Positions 52,036 through 61,273 of a stretch of DNA of 64,000 nucleotides are shown piece by piece. A program made the position numbers and the translations under genes. How positions within the stretch are numbered: position 1 is the first letter of the stretch; each line of letters opens with the position of its first letter. The notes under the pieces are model-generated. The model was not told the origin of the DNA, searched no databases, and worked only from the letters and a program-made list of their open reading frames with translations. The stretch is from Cutibacterium porci (lineage in GTDB: Bacteria > Actinomycetota > Actinomycetes > Propionibacteriales > Propionibacteriaceae), in NCBI RefSeq assembly GCF_009696315.1, contig NZ_VUMG01000002.1, positions 434,001 to 498,000 of the forward strand, written 5' to 3'.

Positions 52036-52968
52036 GTGCTTGCAATTGTCGCTCCGGGACAAGGAGCCCAGAAACCAGGATTCCTGTCGGACTGGATGTC
52101 CGACCCCACTTTTTCCGATCACCTTGCCTGGCTCTCGGCGGTGGCAGATATCGATCTTGTGACCCACGGCACGACCTCCGACGAAGCGACTATCAAGGAC
52201 ACTGCGGTCGCCCAGCCACTGCTGGTCGCCGCCGCGCTCGCCACCGCATGGTCGGTTGATCCCGCGATTTTCTCCAAGGCTGATGTGCTCGCTGGCCACT
52301 CCGTTGGTGAAATCGCAGCAGGAGCCGCTGCCGGAGCCTTTTCTGCCGAGGCCGCCATGGTTCTCGTGCGTGAACGCGGTCGCGCAATGGCCGAGGCCGC
52401 ATCACGCACGGCGACATCCATGACCGCTGTCATTGGCGGGAACGCCGATGACGTACTGGCTGCCATTGAGGCCGCCGGACTCACCCCGGCCAACCACAAC
52501 GGTAAAGGGCAGATCGTAGCCGCCGGCACCGTCGAGCAGCTCGAGGCCTTCGCAGCTGAGCCGCCGGCACGCACCCGGCTCTTCCCGCTGTCGGTCGCGG
52601 GGGCTTTCCACACAGTTCATATGGAGCCAGCCGTCGATCACCTCCGAGAGGTCGCCGCAGCCATGCCGACTACTACCCCGTCGGTAGCCCTGTTGTCTAA
52701 CCGCGATGGTGCCGTTGTCACGGATGGACGCGAGTTCGCTGATCGCCTCGTCAATCAGGTTGCCCACCCAGTCCGCTGGGACCGTTGTATGGACACCATG
52801 GCTCAACGCGGTGTCACCGGCCTCCTGGAACTTACCCCAGCCGGTACGCTCACTGGCATTGCCAAACGCAACCTCAAGGGTGTCGAATTGTTCAATCTCA
52901 ATACCCCAGACCAGATCCCGGCTGCCCGCGAGTTCATTGCGGCACATGCCGGTAAGGAGAATGCATGA
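52036..52968 (+). CDS. fabD: Malonyl-CoA:ACP transacylase
   Basis: 310 residues from the GTG at 52036. Reading starts with [17 protein letters not shown], the usual beginning of FabD; an ATG at 51967 would add a 23-residue extension with no conserved content. The nucleophile is in [13 protein letters not shown], the Arg in [15 protein letters not shown] and the His in [10 protein letters not shown]. It moves malonyl from CoA to ACP. The stop overlaps the fabH start by 4 bp. First gene of the fab operon. Confidence 0.93.
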   Translation: MLAIVAPGQGAQKPGFLSDWMSDPTFSDHLAWLSAVADIDLVTHGTTSDEATIKDTAVAQPLLVAAALATAWSVDPAIFSKADVLAGHSVGEIAAGAAAGAFSAEAAMVLVRERGRAMAEAASRTATSMTAVIGGNADDVLAAIEAAGLTPANHNGKGQIVAAGTVEQLEAFAAEPPARTRLFPLSVAGAFHTVHMEPAVDHLREVAAAMPTTTPSVALLSNRDGAVVTDGREFADRLVNQVAHPVRWDRCMDTMAQRGVTGLLELTPAGTLTGIAKRNLKGVELFNLNTPDQIPAAREFIAAHAGKENA

Positions 52969-53963
52969 CAGCCATCAAGACCCGCCCGGTAGACAGATAC
53001 TCGACGTTCCTGTCTACCGGGTCTACACGGGGCTCCCGTGTGGTCACAAACGAAGAGATGTGTACCATCATCGACTCCACCCCAGAATGGATCGAGCAGC
53101 GTACTGGCATCACTGAGCGTCGCTGGGCCACCGAGTCTGAAACGGTGCTGTCGATGGGCACCGAGGCGGCCCGTATTGCCCTGGAACGCTCCGGCTTGCA
53201 GACCTCCCAGATTGACGCCATCATCGTGGCAAGCGTTTCCCACCACCGTCCCTCCCCAAGCTTGGCGACCTACATTGCTCGGGAACTCGGCTTAGGTGAC
53301 GCTGCCGCCTTCGACCTCAATGGCGCATGTGCGGGTTTCTGTTACTCAACGGCCCTAGCTGACTCTATGATCCGCACCGGATCGGCGAACTATGTCCTCG
53401 TCATCGGCGTTGAGAAGCTCTCCGATATGACGAATCTTGACGATCGATCCACCGCTTTCCTCTTTTCCGACGGGGCCGGTGCCGCAGTCATTGGTGCCAG
53501 TGATGAACCCGGTATCGGCCCAGTGGTGTGGGGATCTCGTTCCGACCAGCTCGCGACCATCGAGATTGAAGACTGGGCTGCGGCTAGTGCCGATCCCGGG
53601 AAAACCCATCCCCTCATTCACATGGAGGGCCACGCAGTCTTCAAGTGGGCTATGACTGACGTCGCCAAGCGCGCCGCCGAGACCGTCGCTGAGGCGGGAA
53701 TCACTCCTGAAGACCTCGATGTCTTTATCCCCCATCAGGCTAACGACAGGATTACCGACGTTGTATGTCGTCACCTCAAGCTGCCTCAGTCAGTGACGGT
53801 GTGCCACGACATTGCAGATATGGGAAATACCTCCGCCGCATCCGTGCCGATCGCCATTGACCGTATGCTTCAGCGTGGAGAGGCCCATAGCGGTGACCTC
53901 GCCCTCATTATCGGATTTGGAGCCGGGCTGGTATATGCCGGTCAGGTGATTCGCCTCCCCTGA
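52965..53963 (+). CDS. fabH: 3-oxoacyl-ACP synthase III
   Basis: 332 residues. The catalytic Cys is in [13 protein letters not shown], His in [11 protein letters not shown] and Asn in [24 protein letters not shown] is also typical. It condenses an acyl-CoA primer with malonyl-ACP to start fatty acids; in propionibacteria primers include branched acyl-CoAs that give iso and anteiso chains (family knowledge). ATGA overlap with fabD. Confidence 0.95.
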   Translation: MTAIKTRPVDRYSTFLSTGSTRGSRVVTNEEMCTIIDSTPEWIEQRTGITERRWATESETVLSMGTEAARIALERSGLQTSQIDAIIVASVSHHRPSPSLATYIARELGLGDAAAFDLNGACAGFCYSTALADSMIRTGSANYVLVIGVEKLSDMTNLDDRSTAFLFSDGAGAAVIGASDEPGIGPVVWGSRSDQLATIEIEDWAAASADPGKTHPLIHMEGHAVFKWAMTDVAKRAAETVAEAGITPEDLDVFIPHQANDRITDVVCRHLKLPQSVTVCHDIADMGNTSAASVPIAIDRMLQRGEAHSGDLALIIGFGAGLVYAGQVIRLP

Positions 53964-54038
53964 GCCCCACCTTCGATACGAGAAAAAACAAGCTTCGGGC
54001 TCACACCCGAGAAAACAACAAGAAAAGGAACAATCATC

Positions 54039-54284
54039 ATGGCTGACAAAGACCAGATCCTTGCCGACATGGCTGACATCGTCAACGACATCACCGGAGT
54101 CGACCAGTCCGAGGTCACCCTTGAGAAGTCCTTTGTCGACGACCTCGACGTCGACTCGCTGTCCATGGTCGAGATCATCTACGCATGTGACGAGAAGTTC
54201 GGCGTCGAGATCCCTGACGAGGAGTCCAAGAACATCAAGACTGTCGATGATGCTGTCACCTACATCGTCGAACACCAGAGCTGA
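54039..54284 (+). CDS. acpP: Acyl carrier protein
   Basis: 81 acidic residues with the phosphopantetheine serine in DDLDVDSLSMVEIIYACDE. It carries growing acyl chains. AGGA precedes the ATG. A 12-bp stem-loop lies between it and fabF, which may protect or terminate the acpP message so that more ACP is made than FabF (inference). Confidence 0.97.
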   Translation: MADKDQILADMADIVNDITGVDQSEVTLEKSFVDDLDVDSLSMVEIIYACDEKFGVEIPDEESKNIKTVDDAVTYIVEHQS

Positions 54285-54290
54285 TTTCAA

Positions 54291-54320
54291 GGCGTCCGGG
54301 GCCTCGCAGCCCCGGACGCC
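54291..54320 (+). terminator. Stem-loop between acpP and fabF
   Basis: A perfect 12-bp stem (54291-54302 with 54309-54320), 6-nt loop, in the 72-bp gap. No U-tract follows, so a partial terminator or mRNA-stabilising hairpin is more likely than full termination. Confidence 0.65.
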
Positions 54321-54356
54321 GGCTTGCACTGACCCATCACCGATACTGGAGAATTC

Positions 54357-55628
54357 ATGAGCGACGTCGTCATCACTGGTTTCGGGGCCACCACACCGTT
54401 GGGACCCGATGCCCCCACCACCTGGGAGGGGCTGCTGGAAGGTCGAAACGGGGTGCATAGCCTCGACGTTGACTGGATTGACGACGTCCCCGTCAAATTC
54501 GCAGCCCCTGTGGTCGACGATCCAACCAACCACCTGCCCCGCCCCCAGGCCCGTCGCCTAGACCGTTCAAGTCAGCTGGCCCTTGTCGCCGCTAAGGAGG
54601 CCTGGACCGACGCAGGCCTTGAGCTTCCTGAACCCAACGATGATTCTGGCTCTAACGGTATCGACCCCGAGCGCCTGGCCGTATGCTGCGCTACCGGTAT
54701 TGGGGGCCTGCATTCTCTACTCGGCCAATGGGACATTCAGAAAGACAAAGGATTCAAGCGGGTTAGCCCCTTCACCGTGCCAATGCTGATGGCAAATGCC
54801 CCTGCTGCCAATATTGGTTTGATGGTGCATGCCAAAGCCGGTGTCCACACCCCTGTTTCAGCTTGCGCTTCATCCTCTGAGGCGATTTCTTTAGGCTTGG
54901 ATCAAATTCGTTTGGGGCGAGCTGATATCGCTGTTGTCGGTGGCGCCGAAGCCATCATCCACCCATTGCCGGTGGCTGCCTTCGCTCAAATGAAAGCGTT
55001 GTCTACCCGCAATGACGATCCCAAGCACGCATCGCGCCCGTGGGACGTTGATCGTGACGGCTTCGTCATTGGTGAAGGGGCCGCAATCATGATCATCGAG
55101 ACTCTCGAGCATGCTCAAGCCCGCGGTGCAAAGATTTACGGCACTCTTGCTGGATCGGGTATCTCGGCGGATTCGCATGACATCGTTCAGCCCGATCCCA
55201 CCGGCTCTGGCCAGACATCGTCAATGCGCAAGGCCCTCGCTTCGGCTGACCTGTCACCCAACGACATTAATCACGTGAACGCGCACGCAACCTCGACTCC
55301 TTTGGGCGATACTGCGGAGGCTCACTCAATCGCTGGCGTCTTCGGCACCGCCACCGATCATGTGCTCGTCAACGGCACCAAATCAATGACCGGGCATCTT
55401 TTGGGGGGCGCGGGTGCCTTGGAATCCTTCGCCGCAGTGATGGCCCTGCTCAAGCATCGAGTACCGGGCACCATCAACATCGACCACATCGAGGAAGACC
55501 TCGGCATCAATGTCGTCACTGAAACGACCGACCTGCCTGAGGGCAACCTGGCTGCTCTCAATAACTCATTCGGATTCGGGGGGCACAACGTTACCCTCGC
55601 GTTCACCAACGAGAACGCCACCCGCTAA
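54357..55628 (+). CDS. fabF: 3-oxoacyl-ACP synthase II
   Basis: 423 residues. The catalytic triad is Cys in PVSACASSSEAISLG, His in NAHATSTPLGDTAE and His in NGTKSMTGHLLGGAG. It elongates acyl-ACP with malonyl-ACP. GGAG precedes the ATG. Last gene of the fab operon, with a hairpin after it. Confidence 0.95.
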   Translation: MSDVVITGFGATTPLGPDAPTTWEGLLEGRNGVHSLDVDWIDDVPVKFAAPVVDDPTNHLPRPQARRLDRSSQLALVAAKEAWTDAGLELPEPNDDSGSNGIDPERLAVCCATGIGGLHSLLGQWDIQKDKGFKRVSPFTVPMLMANAPAANIGLMVHAKAGVHTPVSACASSSEAISLGLDQIRLGRADIAVVGGAEAIIHPLPVAAFAQMKALSTRNDDPKHASRPWDVDRDGFVIGEGAAIMIIETLEHAQARGAKIYGTLAGSGISADSHDIVQPDPTGSGQTSSMRKALASADLSPNDINHVNAHATSTPLGDTAEAHSIAGVFGTATDHVLVNGTKSMTGHLLGGAGALESFAAVMALLKHRVPGTINIDHIEEDLGINVVTETTDLPEGNLAALNNSFGFGGHNVTLAFTNENATR

Positions 55629-55635
55629 TAGCGGC

Positions 55636-55666
55636 GTCGGGGCTAGTCCGAGTGACCAGCCCCGAC
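55636..55666 (+). terminator. Stem-loop after fabF
   Basis: A 9-bp stem (55636-55644 with 55658-55666), extended inside by a 3-bp helix (GTC/GAC). It lies between the convergent ends of fabF and DUF3145 and could serve both. Confidence 0.65.
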
Positions 55667-55690
55667 ACTGATCGCCATTCAGGACGTCAC

Positions 55691-56188
55691 TCACCCAGCT
55701 GACAGCCATGGCACGTGGAGCGACGGGTCACAAGCCCGATACGGCTCCAACTCAACGTCCCACGGTTCACCGAGCAGGTCGCAGATCTCGTCGTCGAGAC
55801 GCAGCCCAGTGCGACGGGAAGCAGTCATCGCAGAACGCAACCTCATCTCGTCAACGAGGACGGAACCAGCTTCGTCGGTGGGTGCGGAAAAGATACCTAG
55901 GTCAGGGGTGACGCTCCAGCGATGTGGGGCTGCCCCTGTGTCAACGGTGACCTCGACACGCACCCGCCGCCAGGCCGCCAGCGTGGAAATGAGTTTGCGA
56001 ACGTCATCAACGTCGCCACGCCATGTCGACTCTGCTCTCCATGTGCCCGGTTCGACTGGCTGATTCGTCCACCGCAGTGGTGCGGGCATAGCAAACGCGG
56101 CATCGGCTGCCCATTCAATGTGGCTGCGCAATGCCGTCGGCGCCGAGTGGATGAAAAAAGTTCCACCGGCCAACTGTGTCGTGTCCAC
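55691..56188 (-). CDS. DUF3145 family protein
   Basis: 165 residues. FFIHSAPTALRSHIEWAADA at the N-terminus and the WRAESTWRGDVDDVRKLIST and LRLDDEICDLLGEPWDVELE segments fit DUF3145, an actinobacterial family of unknown function usually near the fab genes or acetyl-CoA carboxylase. GTG start at 56188 with GGGAGGA 5 nt upstream. Confidence 0.85.
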   Translation of the reverse strand: MDTTQLAGGTFFIHSAPTALRSHIEWAADAAFAMPAPLRWTNQPVEPGTWRAESTWRGDVDDVRKLISTLAAWRRVRVEVTVDTGAAPHRWSVTPDLGIFSAPTDEAGSVLVDEMRLRSAMTASRRTGLRLDDEICDLLGEPWDVELEPYRACDPSLHVPWLSAG

Positions 56189-56265
56189 GATCGTCCTCCC
56201 GATACCACGTGCCTTCCCCTGCAGTGGTGCGGTATGGACTTACCAGCAACAATAGACGACGCGAC

Positions 56266-56982
56266 TCACGGACGCCATATCTGCGCCGGATCGCGGGGCC
56301 CGAAAATATCGGTGCCGATTCTCACTTGAGTCGAGCCGTGGGCAATGGCAATCTCCAGGTCCCCTGACATTCCCATGGACAGTTCAGACCAGTCACTGAC
56401 ATTGCTGACGTCCTGGCGCAGCTTCTCTTGCGTTGCAACGACAATATCGAAACAGTCGGCAACGGCCTTGGGGTCGGGAGTATTGAGGGCCACTGTCATG
56501 AGTCCGCGCACGTCGAGAGAATCGAAGGCAGTTAGTTCTCGAGCGAATTCGACAGCCTCTTCGGGGGCTATTCCAGACTTTTGGGGCTCAGCTGAGGAAT
56601 TAACCTGAACTAATACCCGTAGCTGGCGCCCTTCCTGCTGCAACCTTTTGTCAAGCTCGTGGGCAACCTTGAGCGAATCGAGAGCCTGAAACTCGGTAGC
56701 GAAGCGGGCTACATATTTGGCTTTGTTAGTCTGCAAACCGCCGATAATGGACCATTCTAATCCGGGATGGTCGGCATCCATAAGCTCAGATTTCGCGAGC
56801 GCGTCTTGTACCTTATTCTCGCCGAACAGACGGTAGCCAGCCCGATACGCCTCATCCACCATGCTCGGCGGCTTGGTTTTGGAAACCGGCAGCAACGAAA
56901 CGTCGCTGGGATCTCGACCGCAAGCTCGGCAGGCGTCATCGATCCGGGTACGCACAGCCGCTACGTTGTCGGCCACACTCAT
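56266..56982 (-). CDS. PLP homeostasis protein YggS family
   Basis: 238 residues. The PLP-binding lysine is in VSLLPVSKTKPPS, with RLFGENKVQDAL, WSIIGGLQTNKAKYV and MGMSGDLEIAIAHGSTQVRIG as family motifs. It has no known enzyme activity but keeps PLP and amino acid pools in balance. GGAG 6 nt before the ATG at 56982 decides the start. It lies downstream of the moxR cluster, 49 bp after the second vWA gene. Confidence 0.93.
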   Translation of the reverse strand: MSVADNVAAVRTRIDDACRACGRDPSDVSLLPVSKTKPPSMVDEAYRAGYRLFGENKVQDALAKSELMDADHPGLEWSIIGGLQTNKAKYVARFATEFQALDSLKVAHELDKRLQQEGRQLRVLVQVNSSAEPQKSGIAPEEAVEFARELTAFDSLDVRGLMTVALNTPDPKAVADCFDIVVATQEKLRQDVSNVSDWSELSMGMSGDLEIAIAHGSTQVRIGTDIFGPRDPAQIWRP

Positions 56983-57031
56983 GGGAAGCTCCTTATTACC
57001 ACAATGACGAATGTACTCTTGCGGCGGCGCA

Positions 57032-57988
57032 TTAGGGCCATCGAGCACACAAACTGATAACTGAAATGGCCGTCGCCACGATGAGAGCTAAAGCGACGCC
57101 GACGTATCTGTCCGTCACTTCTCCGAAAACTTTCTCGTACCCCACCGATTGGGCGATTGATTTATAGACGTCTGACAGCTGGCCCAAGGACTCTGCCGAG
57201 AACTTTTCGCCTCCAGAGGCTTTTGCGACCGCCGCTAATTCATAGTGGTTAACGGGAACGGGCTGACGCTGGCCGCCCTCGACGACATATCCGCCTGCGG
57301 TGCCATAAGCAATGGTGTACACCGGCACATGCTGACGTCCGGCCTCCTTCGCTGCTTCCAAAGACGGACGGCCAACATTGGTTGCGCCGTCGGAAAGGAG
57401 CACGATCGCCGCTGGCGGCTTTTGCCCAGGATGTTTCGGATCGTCGGGAACGAGCTTTAGGGCATTAAGGGAGGAATAAATCCCTTCACCTATCGCGGTA
57501 GATGGCAGCACCTGAAGATTCGCGATCGCGGTTGACACCGCAGCACGGTCAGTCGTTGGGGGTACGACGACTTGAGAGGATGCCGCAAATTTCACCAAGG
57601 AGACATTAAATCGTGGCGGCAATTCACCCAGGAAATCCTTAGCGGCCGTCTTGGCAGCAGACAGTCGGGAGGGATCGACGTCGGTCGCCACCATGGAGCG
57701 AGACACATCGATAGCCACCACGATGGTCGCTCGGTCTCTCGGCACGTTGTGGTAGGCCCTTGGCTGGGCGAATGCCAATACCATGGCAGCCATCGAGAGG
57801 ACTGACAGGCCCATCGCCACATGCTGCTTCCATGGTCGCGAGCTCGGCAGTAATCGCCTCAACTCGTTACGGCTCTGGTGCGGTCTGCGACGCCACATCA
57901 CCACCGAAAGGTACATAGCAAGGAAAAGGACCGGCACCAGGAGCCACCAGAGTCGTCCAGGGCGTCCAAAAGCAATGAGGGTCATCAT
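57032..57988 (-). CDS. vWA-domain membrane protein (second copy)
   Basis: 318 residues from the ATG that overlaps the previous stop; an ATG at 57994 is equally possible. Two N-terminal membrane spans, an external vWA domain with MIDAS motif VVAIDVSRSMVATDV and LLSDGATNVG, and a final span ending CARWP. It is the BatA/Rv1481 type found with MoxR and DUF58. It resembles the preceding gene along its whole length, a tandem duplication. Likely role: MoxR-linked chaperone complex at the membrane (inference). Confidence 0.85.
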   Translation of the reverse strand: MMTLIAFGRPGRLWWLLVPVLFLAMYLSVVMWRRRPHQSRNELRRLLPSSRPWKQHVAMGLSVLSMAAMVLAFAQPRAYHNVPRDRATIVVAIDVSRSMVATDVDPSRLSAAKTAAKDFLGELPPRFNVSLVKFAASSQVVVPPTTDRAAVSTAIANLQVLPSTAIGEGIYSSLNALKLVPDDPKHPGQKPPAAIVLLSDGATNVGRPSLEAAKEAGRQHVPVYTIAYGTAGGYVVEGGQRQPVPVNHYELAAVAKASGGEKFSAESLGQLSDVYKSIAQSVGYEKVFGEVTDRYVGVALALIVATAISVISLCARWP

Positions 57989-58953
57989 GGCCATCTCACC
58001 GCCACTGACAACGTGGCCAACCCGGAGATGACGGCGAAGCAGAACGCATAGAACGCCCACGTCGCCGTCACCTCCTTTCTGACCGGTTCGTAACCCACCG
58101 ACGAATGCACCTGCTGATAAACCTCCTGGAGCTTGTCTGCCGAATCAGCAGTCCACGACTTAGCATGAGTACGCTCAGCGACGGCAGACAGGAGCTTGGT
58201 GTCGGGCGCAACCCTCTCTCGTTGGCCGTCAAGATCGACATACCCAGTTTCGGTGCCAAAGGCGATGGTGTACACCGGGACTTTGGCTGCAGCAGCTTGA
58301 TTAGCCGATACCAGTGGAGAACCGCCCTGGGTATTGCCTCCATCGCTGAGCATGACAATGGCAGCGGGAGCCGGATCCTTAGATCCTCCGGGGGCCATCT
58401 TGACGGCCTCAAGAGACTTATCAATCGCCCCGCCTAGTGCGGTACCGTCTTGCAGCTCGATACCGTCAATGGCGCGCAATACGGTGGGTCGGTCAGTCGA
58501 TGGTGGCATCCGAATCTCTGGATGTTCAGAAATACTCACCACTGCAACATTGAATCCAGCTGGCAGAGAATTGATAAAGTCCTTGGCCTTAGCTTTAGCC
58601 GCAGCGAGGCGATTAGGAGATACATCGTCAGCTTTCATTGACAGGGATGAATCGAGGGCAACAACAATCGTGGCGCGATCGCGCGGCACCTGCTCTACGC
58701 CCATCGGTCGGGCCCACGCAACAGTAGTCGTTGCTAAACACAGCAGAACAGCAGCGACAGTGATATGCCTCTTCCACTGCGGCTGCTTACTCATCACCGC
58801 CCCTAAAATGGCGGTATTGGTAAACCTCATCGCTGTAGACCTGCTGCGATGTAAAGCCCAAATGTAGAACACCAGTAACGCCGGGACGAGCAGCAGGAGC
58901 CAAAGTACCCACGGCGACTTCACTTCAGGTAGGCCAAGGATAAGCGGCGTCAT
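57985..58953 (-). CDS. vWA-domain membrane protein (first copy)
   Basis: 322 residues. Membrane spans near 15-35 and 62-80, then the vWA domain with MIDAS VVALDSSLSMKADDV and VMLSDGGNTQGG, and a last span near the C-terminus ending AVRWP. It overlaps the DUF58 gene by 4 bp and the next vWA gene by 4 bp. See the second copy for shared features. Confidence 0.87.
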   Translation of the reverse strand: MTPLILGLPEVKSPWVLWLLLLVPALLVFYIWALHRSRSTAMRFTNTAILGAVMSKQPQWKRHITVAAVLLCLATTTVAWARPMGVEQVPRDRATIVVALDSSLSMKADDVSPNRLAAAKAKAKDFINSLPAGFNVAVVSISEHPEIRMPPSTDRPTVLRAIDGIELQDGTALGGAIDKSLEAVKMAPGGSKDPAPAAIVMLSDGGNTQGGSPLVSANQAAAAKVPVYTIAFGTETGYVDLDGQRERVAPDTKLLSAVAERTHAKSWTADSADKLQEVYQQVHSSVGYEPVRKEVTATWAFYAFCFAVISGLATLSVAVRWP

Positions 58954-59993
58954 TTCGTCACCCCCTGCGGCGGCCGATGCAAGATCGCAGCAGTACGCCG
59001 GTATCCGAGGACGAATCGTGCGATATCAGTCACCCAATCAGAGTCAGTACGCAGCTGTAGATGCCCGGCCCCCGCGCGTCGAATAGCCGCTGAAATGCGC
59101 GTGCGCTGATCCCGAGACGCAGCGTTCATCCGCTCGCGAGTGGCTTTGTCGGACGTATTGACGTAGTGAGCAAAAGACGTTTCTGGGTCTCGGACCATGA
59201 CGTCGCCAACGTCGGGAAAGTCCAGCTCAGCGACGTCAACGATTTCGATACACAGCACCTGATTTCTTACCGACAACCGGCGCAAAGACCGTTCCCATTC
59301 CGGGCGATGGTTGGGGTCCAGAACGTCGTCACCGGGAGAAAGAAAGTCAGAAACGACGACCTTCATACCTCGGCGCCTGCCCGATGCAGCAAGACTCTCG
59401 ATGCCTTTGGCTAGAGTCATTTGTCCGGGAGCGTTGTCAGCGACAATCGGCTCAGTGAGCATTGACCGCAGCAGGCCATAGAGTGCCGTACGTCCCGATC
59501 TGGCTGGCAGGCGTCTCACCGAGTCGGGACGCATGATGATGCCGCCAAAACGGTCCCCCATGCGCTGAGAAAGAAAACCGATCGTCGCGATAGCAGCAAT
59601 TCCCAAGTCGCGTTTCGTCATGGACACCGTTCCCCAGTTCATGGAACCGGTGACGTCGAGAAGTGCCCACACCTCGAGCTCACGGTCAGCGATGGTTTCG
59701 CGCACATGCGGGACGGTCGTGCGAGCCGTCACGGCCCAATCCATCATGCGCACATCGTCTTGACCGGGTTCGTATGGTCGAGCGTCATTGACGTCGGCGC
59801 CCGCGCCAGGCAGCAAACCCAGGTGGTCACCGTGGAGGAATCCTTCCAACCGACGCACGATCGTCAGTTCTAGGCGCCGCAACGCTGCCTCAGGGGCGAG
59901 CTGATTGAGTGGTACGGTCGCTCCGGTCGGTGGGCTCACCAACGTCTGAGCCACTGACGACGGCTGTGGGTCGCGGAATGTTGGTCGCGTCAT
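58950..59993 (-). CDS. DUF58 domain protein
   Basis: 347 residues. GDHLGLLPGAGADVNDARPY, YEPGQDDVRMMDWAVTART and the vWA-like EVWALLDVTGSMNWG are the DUF58 signature. It is the usual partner of MoxR. The ATG at 59993 has GAGGCG upstream and is 10 bp after the moxR stop; an upstream in-frame extension would overlap moxR and is not conserved-looking. Confidence 0.88.
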   Translation of the reverse strand: MTRPTFRDPQPSSVAQTLVSPPTGATVPLNQLAPEAALRRLELTIVRRLEGFLHGDHLGLLPGAGADVNDARPYEPGQDDVRMMDWAVTARTTVPHVRETIADRELEVWALLDVTGSMNWGTVSMTKRDLGIAAIATIGFLSQRMGDRFGGIIMRPDSVRRLPARSGRTALYGLLRSMLTEPIVADNAPGQMTLAKGIESLAASGRRRGMKVVVSDFLSPGDDVLDPNHRPEWERSLRRLSVRNQVLCIEIVDVAELDFPDVGDVMVRDPETSFAHYVNTSDKATRERMNAASRDQRTRISAAIRRAGAGHLQLRTDSDWVTDIARFVLGYRRTAAILHRPPQGVTK

Positions 59994-60003
59994 GGCGAAC
60001 GCC

Positions 60004-61122
60004 TCAGGACCAAGCGGGCGGGGCTGTCGGAGCAGGGTACTGGTCGACATTGTCAGTGTTACTGCGCTGAGCAGCCTGATGCTGTTCCTCATTCCACACT
60101 GGGGTGGGCGGCGGAACCATGGCGACGACCCTCTCAATAACGTCGGAGGCTGACACGTTGTCAGCAATGGCGTCGAAGCTGAGTACCAAGCGGTGAGCCA
60201 TGACGTCGACAGCTACGGCCTGGACATCAGTCGGAAGAACGTAATCACGACCGTGAACCAGCGCCAAGGCCCGGGCAGCGGCGACCAGACCGAGGGTTGC
60301 TCGCGGCGAGCAACCAATCTGTATGACGTTGGCAAGGTCAGGCATTCCAAAGTCACCGGGATTACGGGTTGCCAGCACCAGGCGTACCACATATTCGGCG
60401 ACGAGGTTGTGGACGAAGACGTCAGAGGCCATATCTTGCAGGGCTACGACAGCCTCCGGCGTTAACACCTGCTGAGGCTGAGGCGCTTTAACGCTCATCC
60501 TGCGGAGGATCTCGAACTCCTCGTTTCCACGCGGGTACGGAACGTCAATCTTGAGCAAAAACCGGTCACGCTGAGCCTCAGGGAGAGGGTAGACACCCTC
60601 TGATTCCACCGGGTTCTGGGTCGCTATGACACTGAATGGGTGCGGCGCAGGGAATGTCTGTCCGGCAATCGACACCTGTTTCTCAGCCATAAGCTCAAGC
60701 ATCGCTGACTGCACTTTTGCGGGAGCTCGGTTGATCTCATCAGCAAGGACGAAGTTGACAAAAACCGGCCCAAGTTCGATATCAAAAGTTTCCTTCGATG
60801 CTGAGTAGATGCGAGTGCCGACGATGTCAGAGGGGACGAGATCCGGGGTGAACTGCACCCGTGCGAAACCGCCACCCAACACAGTTGCGAAGGAGCGCAC
60901 GGCAAGGGTCTTAGCAACACCTGGGACGCCTTCAAGAAGGATGTGACCTCGAGCAAGAACTCCGACCATAAGCTGCTCGACCATGCGTTCCTGGCCAACA
61001 ATGACCCGCTGTACCTGCCCAATGGCCTGACCGATGAGACGGGCTGCCTCGTCGTTCGACATCGGGGCGTCCTGGTTACCCTTACCGATGTCCTGACCAT
61101 CTGAGTAGTGCTGGGTGCTCAC
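60004..61122 (-). CDS. moxR: MoxR-family AAA ATPase
   Basis: 372 residues. Walker A ILLEGVPGVAKT, Walker B FVLADEINRAPAKVQSAML, sensor IATQNPVESEGVYPLPEAQ and RDRF arginine-finger region are present. MoxR ATPases help mature or assemble complexes together with vWA proteins. GTG start with AGGAG 6-7 nt upstream. First gene of moxR-DUF58-vWA-vWA. The C-terminal 30 residues are Gln/Asn/Pro-rich. Confidence 0.93.
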   Translation of the reverse strand: MSTQHYSDGQDIGKGNQDAPMSNDEAARLIGQAIGQVQRVIVGQERMVEQLMVGVLARGHILLEGVPGVAKTLAVRSFATVLGGGFARVQFTPDLVPSDIVGTRIYSASKETFDIELGPVFVNFVLADEINRAPAKVQSAMLELMAEKQVSIAGQTFPAPHPFSVIATQNPVESEGVYPLPEAQRDRFLLKIDVPYPRGNEEFEILRRMSVKAPQPQQVLTPEAVVALQDMASDVFVHNLVAEYVVRLVLATRNPGDFGMPDLANVIQIGCSPRATLGLVAAARALALVHGRDYVLPTDVQAVAVDVMAHRLVLSFDAIADNVSASDVIERVVAMVPPPTPVWNEEQHQAAQRSNTDNVDQYPAPTAPPAWS

Positions 61123-61273
61123 TAACGTCTCCTGCCTGACTTACGCACGACCCACCACGGGCCCGCACTCACGATACCGTGACAGCGCCACAGCCCAAGA
61201 ACGGCAACAAATTCACTCAGATGAACGTCTACCATTCGAAGGTCGTCGTCCACATGTGGTGAGATGGTAGGTG

